DNA of 64,000 nucleotides, from contig JAXLTD010000009.1 in the NCBI GenBank assembly GCA_046330225.1, forward strand, positions 88,561 through 152,560, written 5' to 3'. This document shows, one piece after another, positions 43,563 through 52,748 of the stretch (position 1 is the first letter of the stretch; each line of letters opens with the position of its first letter). The DNA comes from CANJIV01 sp046330225 (GTDB lineage Bacteria > Actinomycetota > Thermoleophilia > Solirubrobacterales > Solirubrobacteraceae). A program made the translations under genes and the position numbers. Below the pieces are notes generated by a model. The model made no database searches. It was not told the origin of the DNA and was given only the letters and a program-made list of their open reading frames with translations.

Positions 43563-44384
43563 GCCACTCGGGAGGGAGGGATCAGCGCCGCCAAGCGGCG
43601 CCGCGCAGGCCGCGCGCATGGCTTCCAGCGGCGCGGGGCGGCCCGTCCAGATCTCGAACGACCGGGCCCCCTGGCGCACGAGGATCTCGAGCCCGTCGAC
43701 GGTCGCGGCCCCGGCGGCCCGGGCCGCGGCGAGCAGCGCCGACGGCCGGTCGCCGTAGACCAGGTCTGCCACGACTGCGTACGCGCCCAGGCCTTGGGAG
43801 GCCAGCGGCAGCGACGCGAACGGGTCCTCCCCGGCCCCCAGGCCCGCTGCCGTGCAGTTGACGAGGATGTCGGCCGGCTCGGGCACAGCCACCGGCCGGC
43901 CGCCGAGGTCGGCGCACAGCCGCGCCGCGCGCTCCGGCGTGCGGTTCCAGACGGCGACGTCGCGGGCGCCCGCGCTTGCGAGCGCCCACACCGCCGCGCG
44001 GGCGCTGCCGCCGGCGCCGAGGACGAGGGCGGTGCGCCCGGCCGGCGGCACGGGCAGCGCGTCGAGCAGGCCCGGGGCGTCCGTGTTCTCAGCGGCGATG
44101 CGGCCGTCGGCGAACGTGAGCGTGTTCGCCGCCCCGATCGCCTGGGCCGCCGCGCTCGCGTCGGTGGCCGCGGCCAGCGCCGCCTCCTTGTGCGGGATCG
44201 TCACGTTGGCGCCGGCGAAGCCGGCTCCCTCCAGCGCGGCCACCGTCTCGGCGAACAGCTCCGGCGGCACGGGGAGCCGCTGATAGCGCCAGCCGGCCAG
44301 GCCCGCCTCGGCGTAGGCGGCCTCGTGCATCGCCGGCGAGCGGCTGTGCGAGACCGGCCAGCCCAGGACGCCGGCGAGCGGCAT
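43560..44384 (-). CDS. aroE: Shikimate dehydrogenase
   Basis: The 274-residue enzyme reduces 3-dehydroshikimate with NADPH in the chorismate pathway. Visible: substrate-binding GWPVSHSRSPAMHEAAYAE, the catalytic lysine block GANVTIPHKEAALAAAT, the conserved Asn/Asp of AAENTDAPG, and the Rossmann loop VLGAGGSARAAVWALA followed by VWNRTPERAARL (Asn-Arg-Thr confers NADP preference). It is seven bases after mltG. Confidence 0.95.
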   Translation of the reverse strand: MPLAGVLGWPVSHSRSPAMHEAAYAEAGLAGWRYQRLPVPPELFAETVAALEGAGFAGANVTIPHKEAALAAATDASAAAQAIGAANTLTFADGRIAAENTDAPGLLDALPVPPAGRTALVLGAGGSARAAVWALASAGARDVAVWNRTPERAARLCADLGGRPVAVPEPADILVNCTAAGLGAGEDPFASLPLASQGLGAYAVVADLVYGDRPSALLAAARAAGAATVDGLEILVRQGARSFEIWTGRPAPLEAMRAACAAPLGGADPSLPSG

Positions 44385-44391
44385 CAGCCGG

Positions 44392-45747
44392 TCAGCACGT
44401 GTCGGGGGACTTGCCCCCGGCCTTCTGCCGGGCCGCCTCGTAGGCGGCCGCGTCCTTGTTGAACTGGTCCAGCGTCTTGGAGAAGTTGTGCTGTCCGCAC
44501 GTGCCGGGCTTCACGACGTAGAAGAGGTAGCCGGTGGCCGCCGGATTGGCGGCGGCGCGGATCGAGGCGAGCCCCGGGTTGCCGATCGGCGTCGGGGGCA
44601 GGCCCGCGTGCAGGCGCGTGTTGTAGGGCGTATCGCGGTCCAGCTCGGACTGCTTGAGCGGCGAGTCGAAGTTGCCCACGCCGTAGCGGATCGTCGCATC
44701 GATCCCGAGCGGCACGTCCTGCTTGAGGCGGTTGTAGATGACCGACGCGATGAGCGGGCGCTCACGATCGAGCGCGGCTTCCTTCTCGATCATCGAGGCG
44801 ATGATGAGGACGTCGTAGGCGGTGAGGTTGCGCTTGCGGGCCTTGGCGAGGTTCACCGTGGCCAGGTTCGCCTTGAACGCGATGAGCTGCTTGCGAACCA
44901 GGTCGCTGACCGGCGCCCCCACCCGGACGTCGTAGGTCGCCGGGAACAGGAACCCTTCGAGGCTGCGCGTCGACTTCGGCGCCCCGTAGTTGCGCGGGTT
45001 CAGGTAGCGCGAGCGGACGGTCGCCGCCAGGTAGGAGCCCTGGAGCGAGGTCTTCTTGAGGAGCCGGTTGATCTCCTGGCGCGTCCGCCCCTCGGTGATC
45101 GTGAACTTGGAGGTCTTCGGCGGCGGCGGGCCCTTGGTGAGCGCGTCCATCGCCGCGACGTAGCTGATCCCGGGCTGGAAGAGGTACCGGCCCGGCTTGA
45201 AGTCCGACGTGCGCCCGTCGAGCTTGGCCCGCAGCTTGAAGAAGAACGCCGAGTCGACGACACCGGCGTCGGCGAGCTTCGTCGAGATCTCGTCGAGCGA
45301 GCTGCCCTTCTGGATCCGGACGGCGATCGGCGAGCTGCCGGTCTCTCCGCTGCCCTTCAGCGGCTGGAACAGCGCGTTGAGGAACCACAGCACGCCGACG
45401 ACGAGCAGGCCCGCAGCGATCAGCAGGACCGGAAGCCAGCGCCGCCGCCGCCCGCCCGAGGCCGCGGGCGCCTTCGTGCGGCCAGGGCGCTTGGGCCCGC
45501 CGCGGCCGGAGCTCGCGGCGGGGGCCACGGTGGCCGCGCCGGCGGCGTGGCCGGCGTGGTGCCCGTCGACCCCGTCGTCCTCCACCCACTCGTCGTCCCA
45601 CTCCTCCTCGGTGAACTCGTGCGACGCGGTCTCGTGCCCGTCGAGGTGGGGGTCGTCGAAGAATGCCTCGTCGTCGAGCGGCTCGTCGATGAACGAGCCT
45701 GGGGCCGCCGGCGGGGCCGGCGGCGGCGCCGGGGCGGCCCTGGCCAC
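44392..45747 (-). CDS. mltG: MltG endolytic transglycosylase (in-frame C-terminal part)
   Basis: This frame encodes a Pro/Ala and acidic cytoplasmic region, one membrane helix (WLPVLLIAAGLLVVGVLWFL), then a LysM-like and YceG catalytic domain with the active Glu in IASMIEKEAALDRERP and the downstream NTRLHAGLPPTPIGNPG. MltG cuts nascent peptidoglycan strands and terminates glycan growth. The GTG at 45747 is only the last convenient start: the frame continues coherent Pro/Ala sequence upstream, and the typical MltG N-terminus sits in another frame (45840-46049), implying a one-base shift. Confidence 0.88.
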   Translation of the reverse strand: MARAAPAPPPAPPAAPGSFIDEPLDDEAFFDDPHLDGHETASHEFTEEEWDDEWVEDDGVDGHHAGHAAGAATVAPAASSGRGGPKRPGRTKAPAASGGRRRRWLPVLLIAAGLLVVGVLWFLNALFQPLKGSGETGSSPIAVRIQKGSSLDEISTKLADAGVVDSAFFFKLRAKLDGRTSDFKPGRYLFQPGISYVAAMDALTKGPPPPKTSKFTITEGRTRQEINRLLKKTSLQGSYLAATVRSRYLNPRNYGAPKSTRSLEGFLFPATYDVRVGAPVSDLVRKQLIAFKANLATVNLAKARKRNLTAYDVLIIASMIEKEAALDRERPLIASVIYNRLKQDVPLGIDATIRYGVGNFDSPLKQSELDRDTPYNTRLHAGLPPTPIGNPGLASIRAAANPAATGYLFYVVKPGTCGQHNFSKTLDQFNKDAAAYEAARQKAGGKSPDTC

Positions 45748-45839
45748 GGGCTCGGCCGGCGGCGCCGCCTGCGCCTGGGCCGCGGCAGCCGTGGGCTGCG
45801 GCTCGCGCGCGACCGGAGCCGCGGGGACGGCTGGCGGGG

Positions 45840-46049
45840 CGCGGCGGCGGGCGGCTCCGCCGGGGCCGGCGCGACGGGAGGCGGCTCGGCCGGCGCCGCC
45901 GGCGGAGGCGGCTCGGCGGGCGCCGGCGGGGGAATGAACTCGCGCCCCTCGCGCTGGGCGCGGCGGGCCTCCCGCTCGAGCCGTGCGCGTTCGCGCTCCT
46001 CGGCGCTGCGCGGGCCGGAAGAGTCGGGTTTGCGGTCGAAGATGCCCAT
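45840..46049 (-). other. mltG: N-terminal part of mltG in a shifted frame
   Basis: ATG 46049 begins MGIFDRKPDSSGPRSAEERE, a basic/acidic helix, then PAPAEPPPPAAPAEPPP, which is the usual MltG N-terminus of this group. At about 45836-45839 (a GGGG run on the plus strand, CCCC in the message) the frame turns Arg-rich, while the frame of the downstream MltG becomes Pro/Ala-rich. One extra C there would restore a single reading frame of about 552 residues. Confidence 0.6.
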
Positions 46050-46144
46050 CGGTCTCTCGTCCCGTGCCGCCGCGGCGAGCCTCGGACGGGCGGCGGCACC
46101 GCCGGCGCGGGGCCTCCCCCGGGCGCCGGCACGAAGGGGAAAGC

Positions 46145-46552
46145 CTACCCGCCCTCCGCCCCGCGGTGCGCCTGCCGCGCCAGCCAGCCCTCGAGCAGGT
46201 GCGCGGCGGCGCGGGAGTCCTCGCTCGAGCGCCCGCCCGTCCGGGCAGCCAGGCGGGTGGTCAGGCGCTCGTCCTCGAGCTCGACCGGCACCGGCCCCAG
46301 CACGTGCTGCAGCCGCTGCGCGAACTCCCGCGTCTCGCGCGTCTGGTCGGTGTCGCCGCCCGACAGCGAGAGCGGCAGGCCGACGACGACCCGGCCGGCG
46401 CCGCGGTCGCGCACCACCGCCGCCACCCGCTGCAGGCCCTTGCGGGTTCCGGCCTGGAGGATCGGCTCCAGCGGCGTGGCGAGCGTCCCGGTGGGATCGC
46501 TGATCGCCGCCCCGCAGCGGGCCCGCCCGTAGTCGAGCGCGAGGACCCGCAC
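46145..46552 (-). CDS. ruvX: RuvX/YqgF-family Holliday-junction resolvase / pre-16S rRNA nuclease
   Basis: A 135-residue RNase H-fold protein with the first catalytic Asp in LALDYGRARCGAAISD, the RVVVGLPLSLSGGDTDQT block, the ELEDERLTT Glu and the C-terminal RAAAHLLEGWL containing the last acidic partner upstream in SSEDSRAA. Standard length. It lies between alaS (five-base gap) and mltG, the typical alaS-ruvX-mltG-aroE order. Confidence 0.93.
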   Translation of the reverse strand: MRVLALDYGRARCGAAISDPTGTLATPLEPILQAGTRKGLQRVAAVVRDRGAGRVVVGLPLSLSGGDTDQTRETREFAQRLQHVLGPVPVELEDERLTTRLAARTGGRSSEDSRAAAHLLEGWLARQAHRGAEGG

Positions 46553-46557
46553 GGCGG

Positions 46558-49194
46558 TCAGCCGGCCAGCGCGGCCTCGATGGCGGCGCGGGCGGCCGCG
46601 ATCGCCTCGTCGAGCTTGCCCGGGTCCCGGCCGCCGGCCCGGGCCATCGTGTCGCGCCCGCCCCCGCCGCCGCCGGCGACCTGCGCGGCGGCCTTCACGA
46701 CGGCGCCGGCCTTCACGCCGCGCGCCACGAGCGCCGGCGCCACGCTGGCCACGAAGTGGACCTTGCCGTCATCCGCGGCGCCGAGCACGATGGCCGCGTC
46801 CCCCAGGCGGGCCTTGAGCTGGTCCATGAGCCCGAGCAGCGCGTCGCCGTCGACGTCGGCCACGGCCTGGGCGAGCACCGTCGCCCCGCCGACCTGTTCG
46901 GCGGCCGCCGCCACCGCCTCGGCGTCGACCGCGACGGCCGGCCCGCGCTCGCGCGCCGCCTGCTCGGCCGCCTTGGCCTTGCGCTCGCGGGCGGTGAGGG
47001 CCTCGAGCACCTGGCCAGGCGCGGTCTTCAGGTGGGTGGCAACGTCCTGCAGCAGCCGGTCGCGCTCGCGGGCCCGGTCGACCGCGGCGGGGCCGGTGAT
47101 CGCCTCGATGCGCCGCACGTTGGCGGCGCTCGAGCTCTCCGAGAGCAGTGTGAAGAGCCCGATCTCAGCGGTCGAGCGCACGTGGGTGCCGCCGCACAGC
47201 TCGCGCGAGTAGGTCCCGTCCCCGACCTCGACCATCCGCACGACGTCGCCGTACTTCTCTCCGAAGAGCGCCATCGCGCCGAGCCGCTTGGCCTCGTCGA
47301 GCGACGTGACGAGGGCGTGCACGCCGTCGTCGTCGAGGATCCAGCGGTTGACCTGGTCCTCCACGGCCCGCAGCTCCTCGGGGCTGAGCGCCTGGCCGTG
47401 GGTGAAGTCGAAGCGAAGCTTGTCCGGCCCGACGTAGCTGCCGGCCTGGCGCACGTGGTGCCCCAGCCGATCGCGCAGCGCCGCGTGCAGGAGGTGGGTG
47501 GCGGTGTGGTTGCAGGCGGTCGCGCGCCGCGCGCGGGCGTCGACCTTCGCGGTCACGCGCTCCCCCGGCGCCAGCGAGCCTTCGAGCACGTCGAGCGCGA
47601 CCGCCTGGTCGTCGCCGAGCCGGAAGACCTCGGCGACCCGGGCGCGGGCGCCGCCGTCGGCCGCGACGAGCTCCCCCTGGTCCGAGACCTGGCCGCCGCC
47701 GGCGGGATAGAACGGGGACTCGGCGAGCTTGACCAGCAGCCGCCCGCCGTCCTCCTGCACGGCCCCGACCGTCGTGTCCTGCTCGACGTTCGCGTAGCCC
47801 GTGAACTCCGATGTGAACGGCGCCGCGTGCGCGAAGGCCTGGACGCGCTCGCGCGCGTGATCGACGTCCGCGGCGTGCGAGCCGGCCCGCGCCCGGGCCC
47901 GCTGCGCCTCCATGAGGGCCTCGAACCCGGCCGCGTCGACGTCGAGCCCCTCCTCCGCCAGCAGCTCGCGGGTGAGCTCGAAGGGGAAGCCGTGCGTGTC
48001 GTGGAGCTTGAAGGCGTCGGCGGCGGCGATCGCTGTCGCTCCGGCGTCCTTTGCTCGCGCGACGAGGTCCTCGAGCAGCCGCGAGCCGTGCTCGAGCGTC
48101 TGGCCGAACCCCTCCTCCTCGCTGGCGAGCCACGTCTGGATCGCGTCGCGCTGCTCGCCGAGCTCCGGGTAGGCCGCCCCCATGATCTCGGTGACGCGGT
48201 CGGCGTACTGCGGCAGGTACCCGGGCTCGAGCCCGAGCACGCGGCCCTGCTGGATCGCGCGGCGCATGAGGCGGCGCAGGATGTAGCCGCGCTCCTCGTT
48301 GGACGGCACGACGCCGTCGGCGACCAGGAACGTCATCGCCCGGCTGTGGTCGGCGAGGATCCGCAGCGCCCGGGTCGTGGCGAAGTCGGCGCCCGACCGC
48401 CGCCCGGACAGCTCCTCGCCCAGCGCGATCAGCGGCGCGAACTGGTCGGTCTCGAAGACGGACGGGACGTTCTGGAGGATCGCCGCCATCCGGTTGAGCC
48501 CCATGCCGGTGTCGATGTTCTTGGCCGGCAGCGGCGTGAGCGTGCCCGGCGGGTCCTGGTCGAACTGCATGAAGACGAGGTTCCAGAACTCCAGGAAGCG
48601 CTCCGTGTCGTCGCCGGGGCGGTCGTCGGGGCCGCCGAACTCAGGGCCGCGGTCGAGGTAGAGCTCCGAGCACGGGCCGCACGGCCCGACCGGCCCGGCC
48701 TGCCAGAAGTTGTCCTCGTTGCCGAGGTGGACGATCCGGTCCTCCGGGACCCCGACCGCGCGCCAGGCCTCGATCGCCTCCTCGTCGGGGCCGAGGCTGA
48801 GCGCCTCGTCCCCGCGGTGGACGGTCACCCAGATGTCGGCAGGGTCGAACCCGAACCCCTGGGTCGACAGCTCCCAGGCGAACTCCACCGCCCCGGCCTT
48901 GAAGTAGTCGCCGATCGAGAAGTTCCCGAGCATCTCGAAGAACGTGAGGTGCCGGGCCGTGTTGCCGACGTTCTCGATGTCGGTGGTGCGAAAGCACTTC
49001 TGGCAGGTGGTCAGCCGCAGGTGGGGCGGCGTCTCGAGCCCCTGGAAGTACGGCTTGAGCGGGTGCATCCCGGCGGTCGTGAGCAGCACGGACGGGTCGT
49101 AGGTCGCCGGCACGAGCGGCGCCGAGGCGAGCCGCCGGTGGTCGCGGGCGACGAAGAAGTCGGTGAAGGTGTCGCGAATCTCGTCGGAGGTCAT
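46558..49194 (-). CDS. alaS: Alanyl-tRNA synthetase
   Basis: The 878-residue enzyme begins MTSDEIRDTFTDFFVARDHR with class II motifs (LTTAGMHPLKPYFQG; RNA-binding HGFPFELTRELL). It has a full editing domain with zinc ligands HTATHLLHAAL and ELCGGTHVRSTAEIG, and the C-Ala domain ending GGGGGGRDTMARAGGRDPGKL. ATG 49194 overlaps the MFS gene stop (ATGA). No leader regulatory element is visible because it is within the MFS reading frame. Confidence 0.97.
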   Translation of the reverse strand: MTSDEIRDTFTDFFVARDHRRLASAPLVPATYDPSVLLTTAGMHPLKPYFQGLETPPHLRLTTCQKCFRTTDIENVGNTARHLTFFEMLGNFSIGDYFKAGAVEFAWELSTQGFGFDPADIWVTVHRGDEALSLGPDEEAIEAWRAVGVPEDRIVHLGNEDNFWQAGPVGPCGPCSELYLDRGPEFGGPDDRPGDDTERFLEFWNLVFMQFDQDPPGTLTPLPAKNIDTGMGLNRMAAILQNVPSVFETDQFAPLIALGEELSGRRSGADFATTRALRILADHSRAMTFLVADGVVPSNEERGYILRRLMRRAIQQGRVLGLEPGYLPQYADRVTEIMGAAYPELGEQRDAIQTWLASEEEGFGQTLEHGSRLLEDLVARAKDAGATAIAAADAFKLHDTHGFPFELTRELLAEEGLDVDAAGFEALMEAQRARARAGSHAADVDHARERVQAFAHAAPFTSEFTGYANVEQDTTVGAVQEDGGRLLVKLAESPFYPAGGGQVSDQGELVAADGGARARVAEVFRLGDDQAVALDVLEGSLAPGERVTAKVDARARRATACNHTATHLLHAALRDRLGHHVRQAGSYVGPDKLRFDFTHGQALSPEELRAVEDQVNRWILDDDGVHALVTSLDEAKRLGAMALFGEKYGDVVRMVEVGDGTYSRELCGGTHVRSTAEIGLFTLLSESSSAANVRRIEAITGPAAVDRARERDRLLQDVATHLKTAPGQVLEALTARERKAKAAEQAARERGPAVAVDAEAVAAAAEQVGGATVLAQAVADVDGDALLGLMDQLKARLGDAAIVLGAADDGKVHFVASVAPALVARGVKAGAVVKAAAQVAGGGGGGRDTMARAGGRDPGKLDEAIAAARAAIEAALAG

Positions 49195-50438
49195 GCGGAC
49201 GGTGAGTCTACGGCCGGCGCCGGGGCGCGGTCCGGCTCCCGGATCCCGGGCACGAGCACGAGGACCCCGACGATCGCCAGCGGCGCGAGGACGGCCGCCC
49301 CGATCAGGGTGGAGTCGATGCCGGCCAGCTCGGCCAGCGGGCCGGTGATCGCGTAGGAGATCGGGACGAGGCCGACGGAGATCATCCAGTCCAGCGACGA
49401 GACCCGTCCGAGCATCTCCCCGGGCACCCGCGTCTGGATCAAGGTGTTCCACACGATCACCCCCGACGTGAGGCCGCCGAACACGATGGCGATCACCACG
49501 AAAAGCTGCCACGCCGCGGTGGCGAGGGCGATCCCGGCGAGCGCCGCCGTGGCCACTGCCCAGGAGCCGAGCATGAACGTGATCGGCCGGCGCGGCATCC
49601 CGCGGGTGCCGATCACGATCGCCGCGGCAAGCGCGCCCGCTCCGCCGGCGGCGAAGATCGCGCCGAGCAGCGCGCCGCCGCCGGCGAACTCGTTGCGCAC
49701 GACGTACGGGAGCAGGACCTCGAGCGGCCCGTCGAAGGAGAACACCGCCAGGGACGCGCCCAGCAGCGTGCCCCACAGCCACGAGCGGGCGCGGACGTAG
49801 CGCAGCCCTTCGCGCAGATCGTTCAGCGCGGCGCGCACGGTCGGCGGCGCGCCCGCGGCCGGAAGGCGGCGGATGAAGAGCACCGCCGCGATCGACACGA
49901 GGAACGTGGCCGCGTCGGCGATGAACGCCCAGCCGGCCCCGCCGGCGGCCGCGATGATCACGCCGCCGACCGCGGGCCCAGCGATCTGCATCGCGGCCGG
50001 CTCGGCGAACTCCTTCAGCGCGTTGGCCTCGACGAGGCTGGGTGCCGGGACGAGCATCGGCATGATCGCGGTGAACGCCGGGCGGTAGAGCGCCTCCCCC
50101 ACGCCGTAGAGGGCCACGAGCGGCAGCAGCAGCCCGAGCGTGAGCGCGCCGGTCACGGACAGCACGCCGATCGAGAGGCTCGCGGCGCCGCGCATGACAT
50201 CCGAGACGATGAGGATCCGCCGCCGCTCGTACGCGTCGGCGATCACGCCGCCCGCGAGCAGGAACACCACGAGCGGCAGGCTCCACGCCACGCCGACGAG
50301 CGCGAGCGTCGACGGCGAGTTCTTCAGGTCATAGGCCTGCCAGGCGATCGCTACGAGGAAGAGGCCGTCGCCGAACATCGACACGGCGGTGCCGGTGAAG
50401 AGCAGGGCGAAGTCGCGGTGGCGCAGCGGCCGGAGCAC
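49191..50438 (-). CDS. MFS transporter
   Basis: A 415-residue 12-helix-type protein of the MFS_3 exporter group: DFALLFTGTAVSMFGDGLF at helix 1 and the intracellular loop 2-3 motif GGVIADAYERRRILIVSD (G-x-x-x-D-x-x-x-R-R type). A second half begins near LRYVRARSWLWGTLLG. Likely drug or metabolite efflux; substrate unknown. Its stop overlaps the alaS start, so alaS depends partly on its transcription. Confidence 0.88.
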   Translation of the reverse strand: MLRPLRHRDFALLFTGTAVSMFGDGLFLVAIAWQAYDLKNSPSTLALVGVAWSLPLVVFLLAGGVIADAYERRRILIVSDVMRGAASLSIGVLSVTGALTLGLLLPLVALYGVGEALYRPAFTAIMPMLVPAPSLVEANALKEFAEPAAMQIAGPAVGGVIIAAAGGAGWAFIADAATFLVSIAAVLFIRRLPAAGAPPTVRAALNDLREGLRYVRARSWLWGTLLGASLAVFSFDGPLEVLLPYVVRNEFAGGGALLGAIFAAGGAGALAAAIVIGTRGMPRRPITFMLGSWAVATAALAGIALATAAWQLFVVIAIVFGGLTSGVIVWNTLIQTRVPGEMLGRVSSLDWMISVGLVPISYAITGPLAELAGIDSTLIGAAVLAPLAIVGVLVLVPGIREPDRAPAPAVDSPSA

Positions 50439-50545
50439 AGCGGCCGAGTCTACGAGCGTGCCGCCTCGGTTCCCGTGCGTTGACAGCGCTGGGACCGCCG
50501 GACTAGCGTCGCGCGGACGGATTCCCGGAGGAGAGGACGGACGGC

Positions 50546-50995
50546 ATGCAGCGGAGCACGAAGCTCACCCTGATCATCGCGGCGATCGCGGCCGCCGCCC
50601 TGGCACCGGCCGTGGCCGCCGCCTCGATCTGGGTCGGCAACGGCGAGGGCGAGGCGACCCTCAAGGTCAAGGCGGGCGCGCTTGTCCCGTCCGGGGGCGC
50701 GTACATCTTCGCCCCGAGCAACTTCAAGTGCAATCTGTCGAACCTGGCTCTGGTTCCCAAGCGCGTGCCGCTCAAGAGCGGGAAGATCGACTTCGTCGGC
50801 AAGGCCTACCAGGACGTGTTCCGGACCCCGAAGGCCCTCGGCACCTTGACGTGGAAGGGCACGCTTACGAAGGGGACGATCCGGTTCCGCGCGCCCCAGA
50901 CGCTGAAGGCCACCGTCCGGGCCGGCAAGTTCGTCATCGTCGTCAAGAAGACCCCCTGCGACACCGGCACGCTGCGGTACACCGTTCGCCCGTAA
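50546..50995 (+). CDS. Small secreted protein of unknown function
   Basis: A 149-residue exported protein (signal MQRSTKLTLIIAAIAAAALA, cut near AAAS) with a GGAGGAGAGG ribosome site. The mature part is lysine-rich and strand-like (GEATLKVKAGALVPSGGAYI, FKCNLSNLALVPK, GTLTWKGTLTKGTIRFRAPQ, KTPCDTGTLRYTV) with two cysteines that probably pair. No family known to me. Confidence 0.6.
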   Translation: MQRSTKLTLIIAAIAAAALAPAVAAASIWVGNGEGEATLKVKAGALVPSGGAYIFAPSNFKCNLSNLALVPKRVPLKSGKIDFVGKAYQDVFRTPKALGTLTWKGTLTKGTIRFRAPQTLKATVRAGKFVIVVKKTPCDTGTLRYTVRP

Positions 50996-51019
50996 CCGGG
51001 GCCGGGCGTCCGGCGTGAA

Positions 51020-52495
51020 TCAGCCGGCGGCCGCCGCCGGCTCGCGGACCCGGGCCGGCGCTGCCGTCCCGTGGCCGACGACCAGCTCGCCGTCGTAGAG
51101 GACGCCGGCCTGGCCGGGAGCCGGCCGCACCGCGGGCTCCGCCAGCGCCACGTCGAACTCGCCGTCGCTCCCGGGCGCGGGCAGCCCGGCGACCGCCGCC
51201 GGGATCCGCGGCCCGTGGGCGCGCAGCTGGATCGCCCCAGCCCGGGCCGCGTCGCGGTGCAGCACCGCGTCCTGCAGGCGCACCGCGCGCGTCGCGAGCG
51301 ATGCCCGCGGCCCGACCGTGACGCGGTTGGCGGCGGCGTCGGTGGCCAGCACGTAGCGCGGGGCGCCGCCGCCGAGGCCCAGGCCGCGGCGCTGGCCGAC
51401 CGTGAAGCCGTGGTGGCCCCCGTGCTCGCCCAGGACGCGCCCCGCGGCGTCGACGATCTCGCCCGGCTGCTCGCCCAGGCCGCCGTGGCGGGACAGGAAC
51501 GCGGCGCGCCCGGTCCCGGCCAGGAAGCAGAGGTCCTGGGAATCGGGCGCATCCGCCACCGGCAGCCCGGCGGCGGCGGCCAGCGCCCGCACCTCGGGCT
51601 TCTCGAGTTCGCCGAGGGGGAACTGCAGCCGCGCCACCGCGGACGGGCGCAGCGCGGCGAGCACGTAGGACTGGTCCTTGGCGGGATCGGCGGCCGCCCG
51701 CAGGAGCGGACCCTGCCCGTCGTCGTGGACGCGCGCGTAGTGGCCGGTGGCCAGCGCCGGCGCCCCGAGCCGCTCCGCGAGGTCCAGCATCGCATCGATC
51801 CGGACGCGGCCGTTGCAGGCAACGCAGGGGTTCGGTGTCGCGCCGGCGGCGTGGCCGGCCAGCCACGGGTCCACGACCCCGGCCCGGAACTCGGCGCGCA
51901 GGTCGAGCGTCAGGTGCGGCAGGCCCATGCCGTGCGCGAGCGCGCGGGCGCGCCGCACGGCGACGGCCGAGCAGCAGCTGCGCTGCGCATCGTTCTCGGG
52001 ATCGGCCCAGAGCTCCAGCGTCACCGCCACCGGCCCGCCCCCGGCCCGCGCGGTGAGCAGCGCCGCCGCGGCGCTGTCCACGCCCCCGCTCATCGCCACG
52101 AGCACGCGGCCCGGAACGACGCCCGCCTGGGCGTCGTGCCGGGCGGCCTCGCCGAGGGCCCGGTGCAGCGCGTCGGCGGCCAGCTCGGCGGCGTGGAGCT
52201 TGCCCGGGCTCAGCCCGCCGAGCTCGGCGGCGATGTCGGCCGCCCCGAGGCGGGCGGCCCCGAGCAGCGTCCCGCCGGCAGCGAGATGGCAGGCGGCGCT
52301 GCCGGCGGCCACCGTCGTCCCGCAGCCGCCCGCATCGAAGGCCGCCCCGGCCACCGTTGCGCCCTCGACCGCGAGATCGATCCGCACGACGTCGCCGCAG
52401 CCCGCGCCGCCCGCCGCCCCCGACCGGGCGCCGCGCAGCTCGCGGCGCCACCCCGTCGGGTGGGAGAGGTGCTCGTCCAGGCCCAGCGGCTCCAT
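51020..52495 (-). CDS. mnmA: tRNA 2-thiouridylase MnmA fused to an IscU-like N-terminal domain
   Basis: The 491-residue product has an N-terminal domain (about residues 5-118) with the IscU/NifU pattern GCGDVVRID (Cys33), GGCGTTVAAG (Cys58) and KLHAAELA, where the third cluster Cys is Ala102. MnmA follows: P-loop SGGVDS (136-141), the catalytic pair TPNPCVACNGRVR and DSQDLCFLAG, then FTVGQRRGLGLGG and the C-terminal beta barrel. MnmA makes s2U34 in tRNA-Lys, -Glu and -Gln. The fusion may deliver sulfur. ATG 52495 chosen; in-frame upstream codons lack domain character. Confidence 0.92.
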   Translation of the reverse strand: MEPLGLDEHLSHPTGWRRELRGARSGAAGGAGCGDVVRIDLAVEGATVAGAAFDAGGCGTTVAAGSAACHLAAGGTLLGAARLGAADIAAELGGLSPGKLHAAELAADALHRALGEAARHDAQAGVVPGRVLVAMSGGVDSAAAALLTARAGGGPVAVTLELWADPENDAQRSCCSAVAVRRARALAHGMGLPHLTLDLRAEFRAGVVDPWLAGHAAGATPNPCVACNGRVRIDAMLDLAERLGAPALATGHYARVHDDGQGPLLRAAADPAKDQSYVLAALRPSAVARLQFPLGELEKPEVRALAAAAGLPVADAPDSQDLCFLAGTGRAAFLSRHGGLGEQPGEIVDAAGRVLGEHGGHHGFTVGQRRGLGLGGGAPRYVLATDAAANRVTVGPRASLATRAVRLQDAVLHRDAARAGAIQLRAHGPRIPAAVAGLPAPGSDGEFDVALAEPAVRPAPGQAGVLYDGELVVGHGTAAPARVREPAAAAG

Positions 52496-52580
52496 CGGCC
52501 CGAGTGTGGCAGGCGGGCACCCTCGCCGCAGGCAGAAGCGCAACCTCGGCGCCCCGGACCTGTTATCACTCCACAACAAG

Positions 52581-52741
52581 CGAATCGCCGAGTTTGCAGC
52601 CGCTTCGCGCGGCCGCAAAACGGGGGAACCGTTGGCCCGCGAGGACTTCGCGGGCCGGGGGCGAATCGGCAAGGGCCTGCGTCCGCTGCCGACGTGCACA
52701 TCCCGCGCGAGCCCGTCAGCTCACCTCGTAGGCACTGAGAG
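52581..52741 (+). promoter_or_regulatory. Cyclic-di-AMP (ydaO/yuaA) riboswitch
   Basis: The segment has the ydaO conserved blocks in order: AATCGCCGAGTTTG, a GC arm, GGGGGAACCG, a stable arm (GGCCCGCGAGG/CTTCGCGGGCC), GGGGGCGAATCGG, a third arm and finally GAGCCCGTCAGCTCACCTCGTAGGC split across 52710-52733. In actinobacteria this riboswitch commonly controls secreted wall hydrolases and usually switches them off when c-di-AMP is high. It abuts the ribosome site GAGAGG of the next gene. Confidence 0.94.
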
Positions 52742-52748
52742 GATGACC

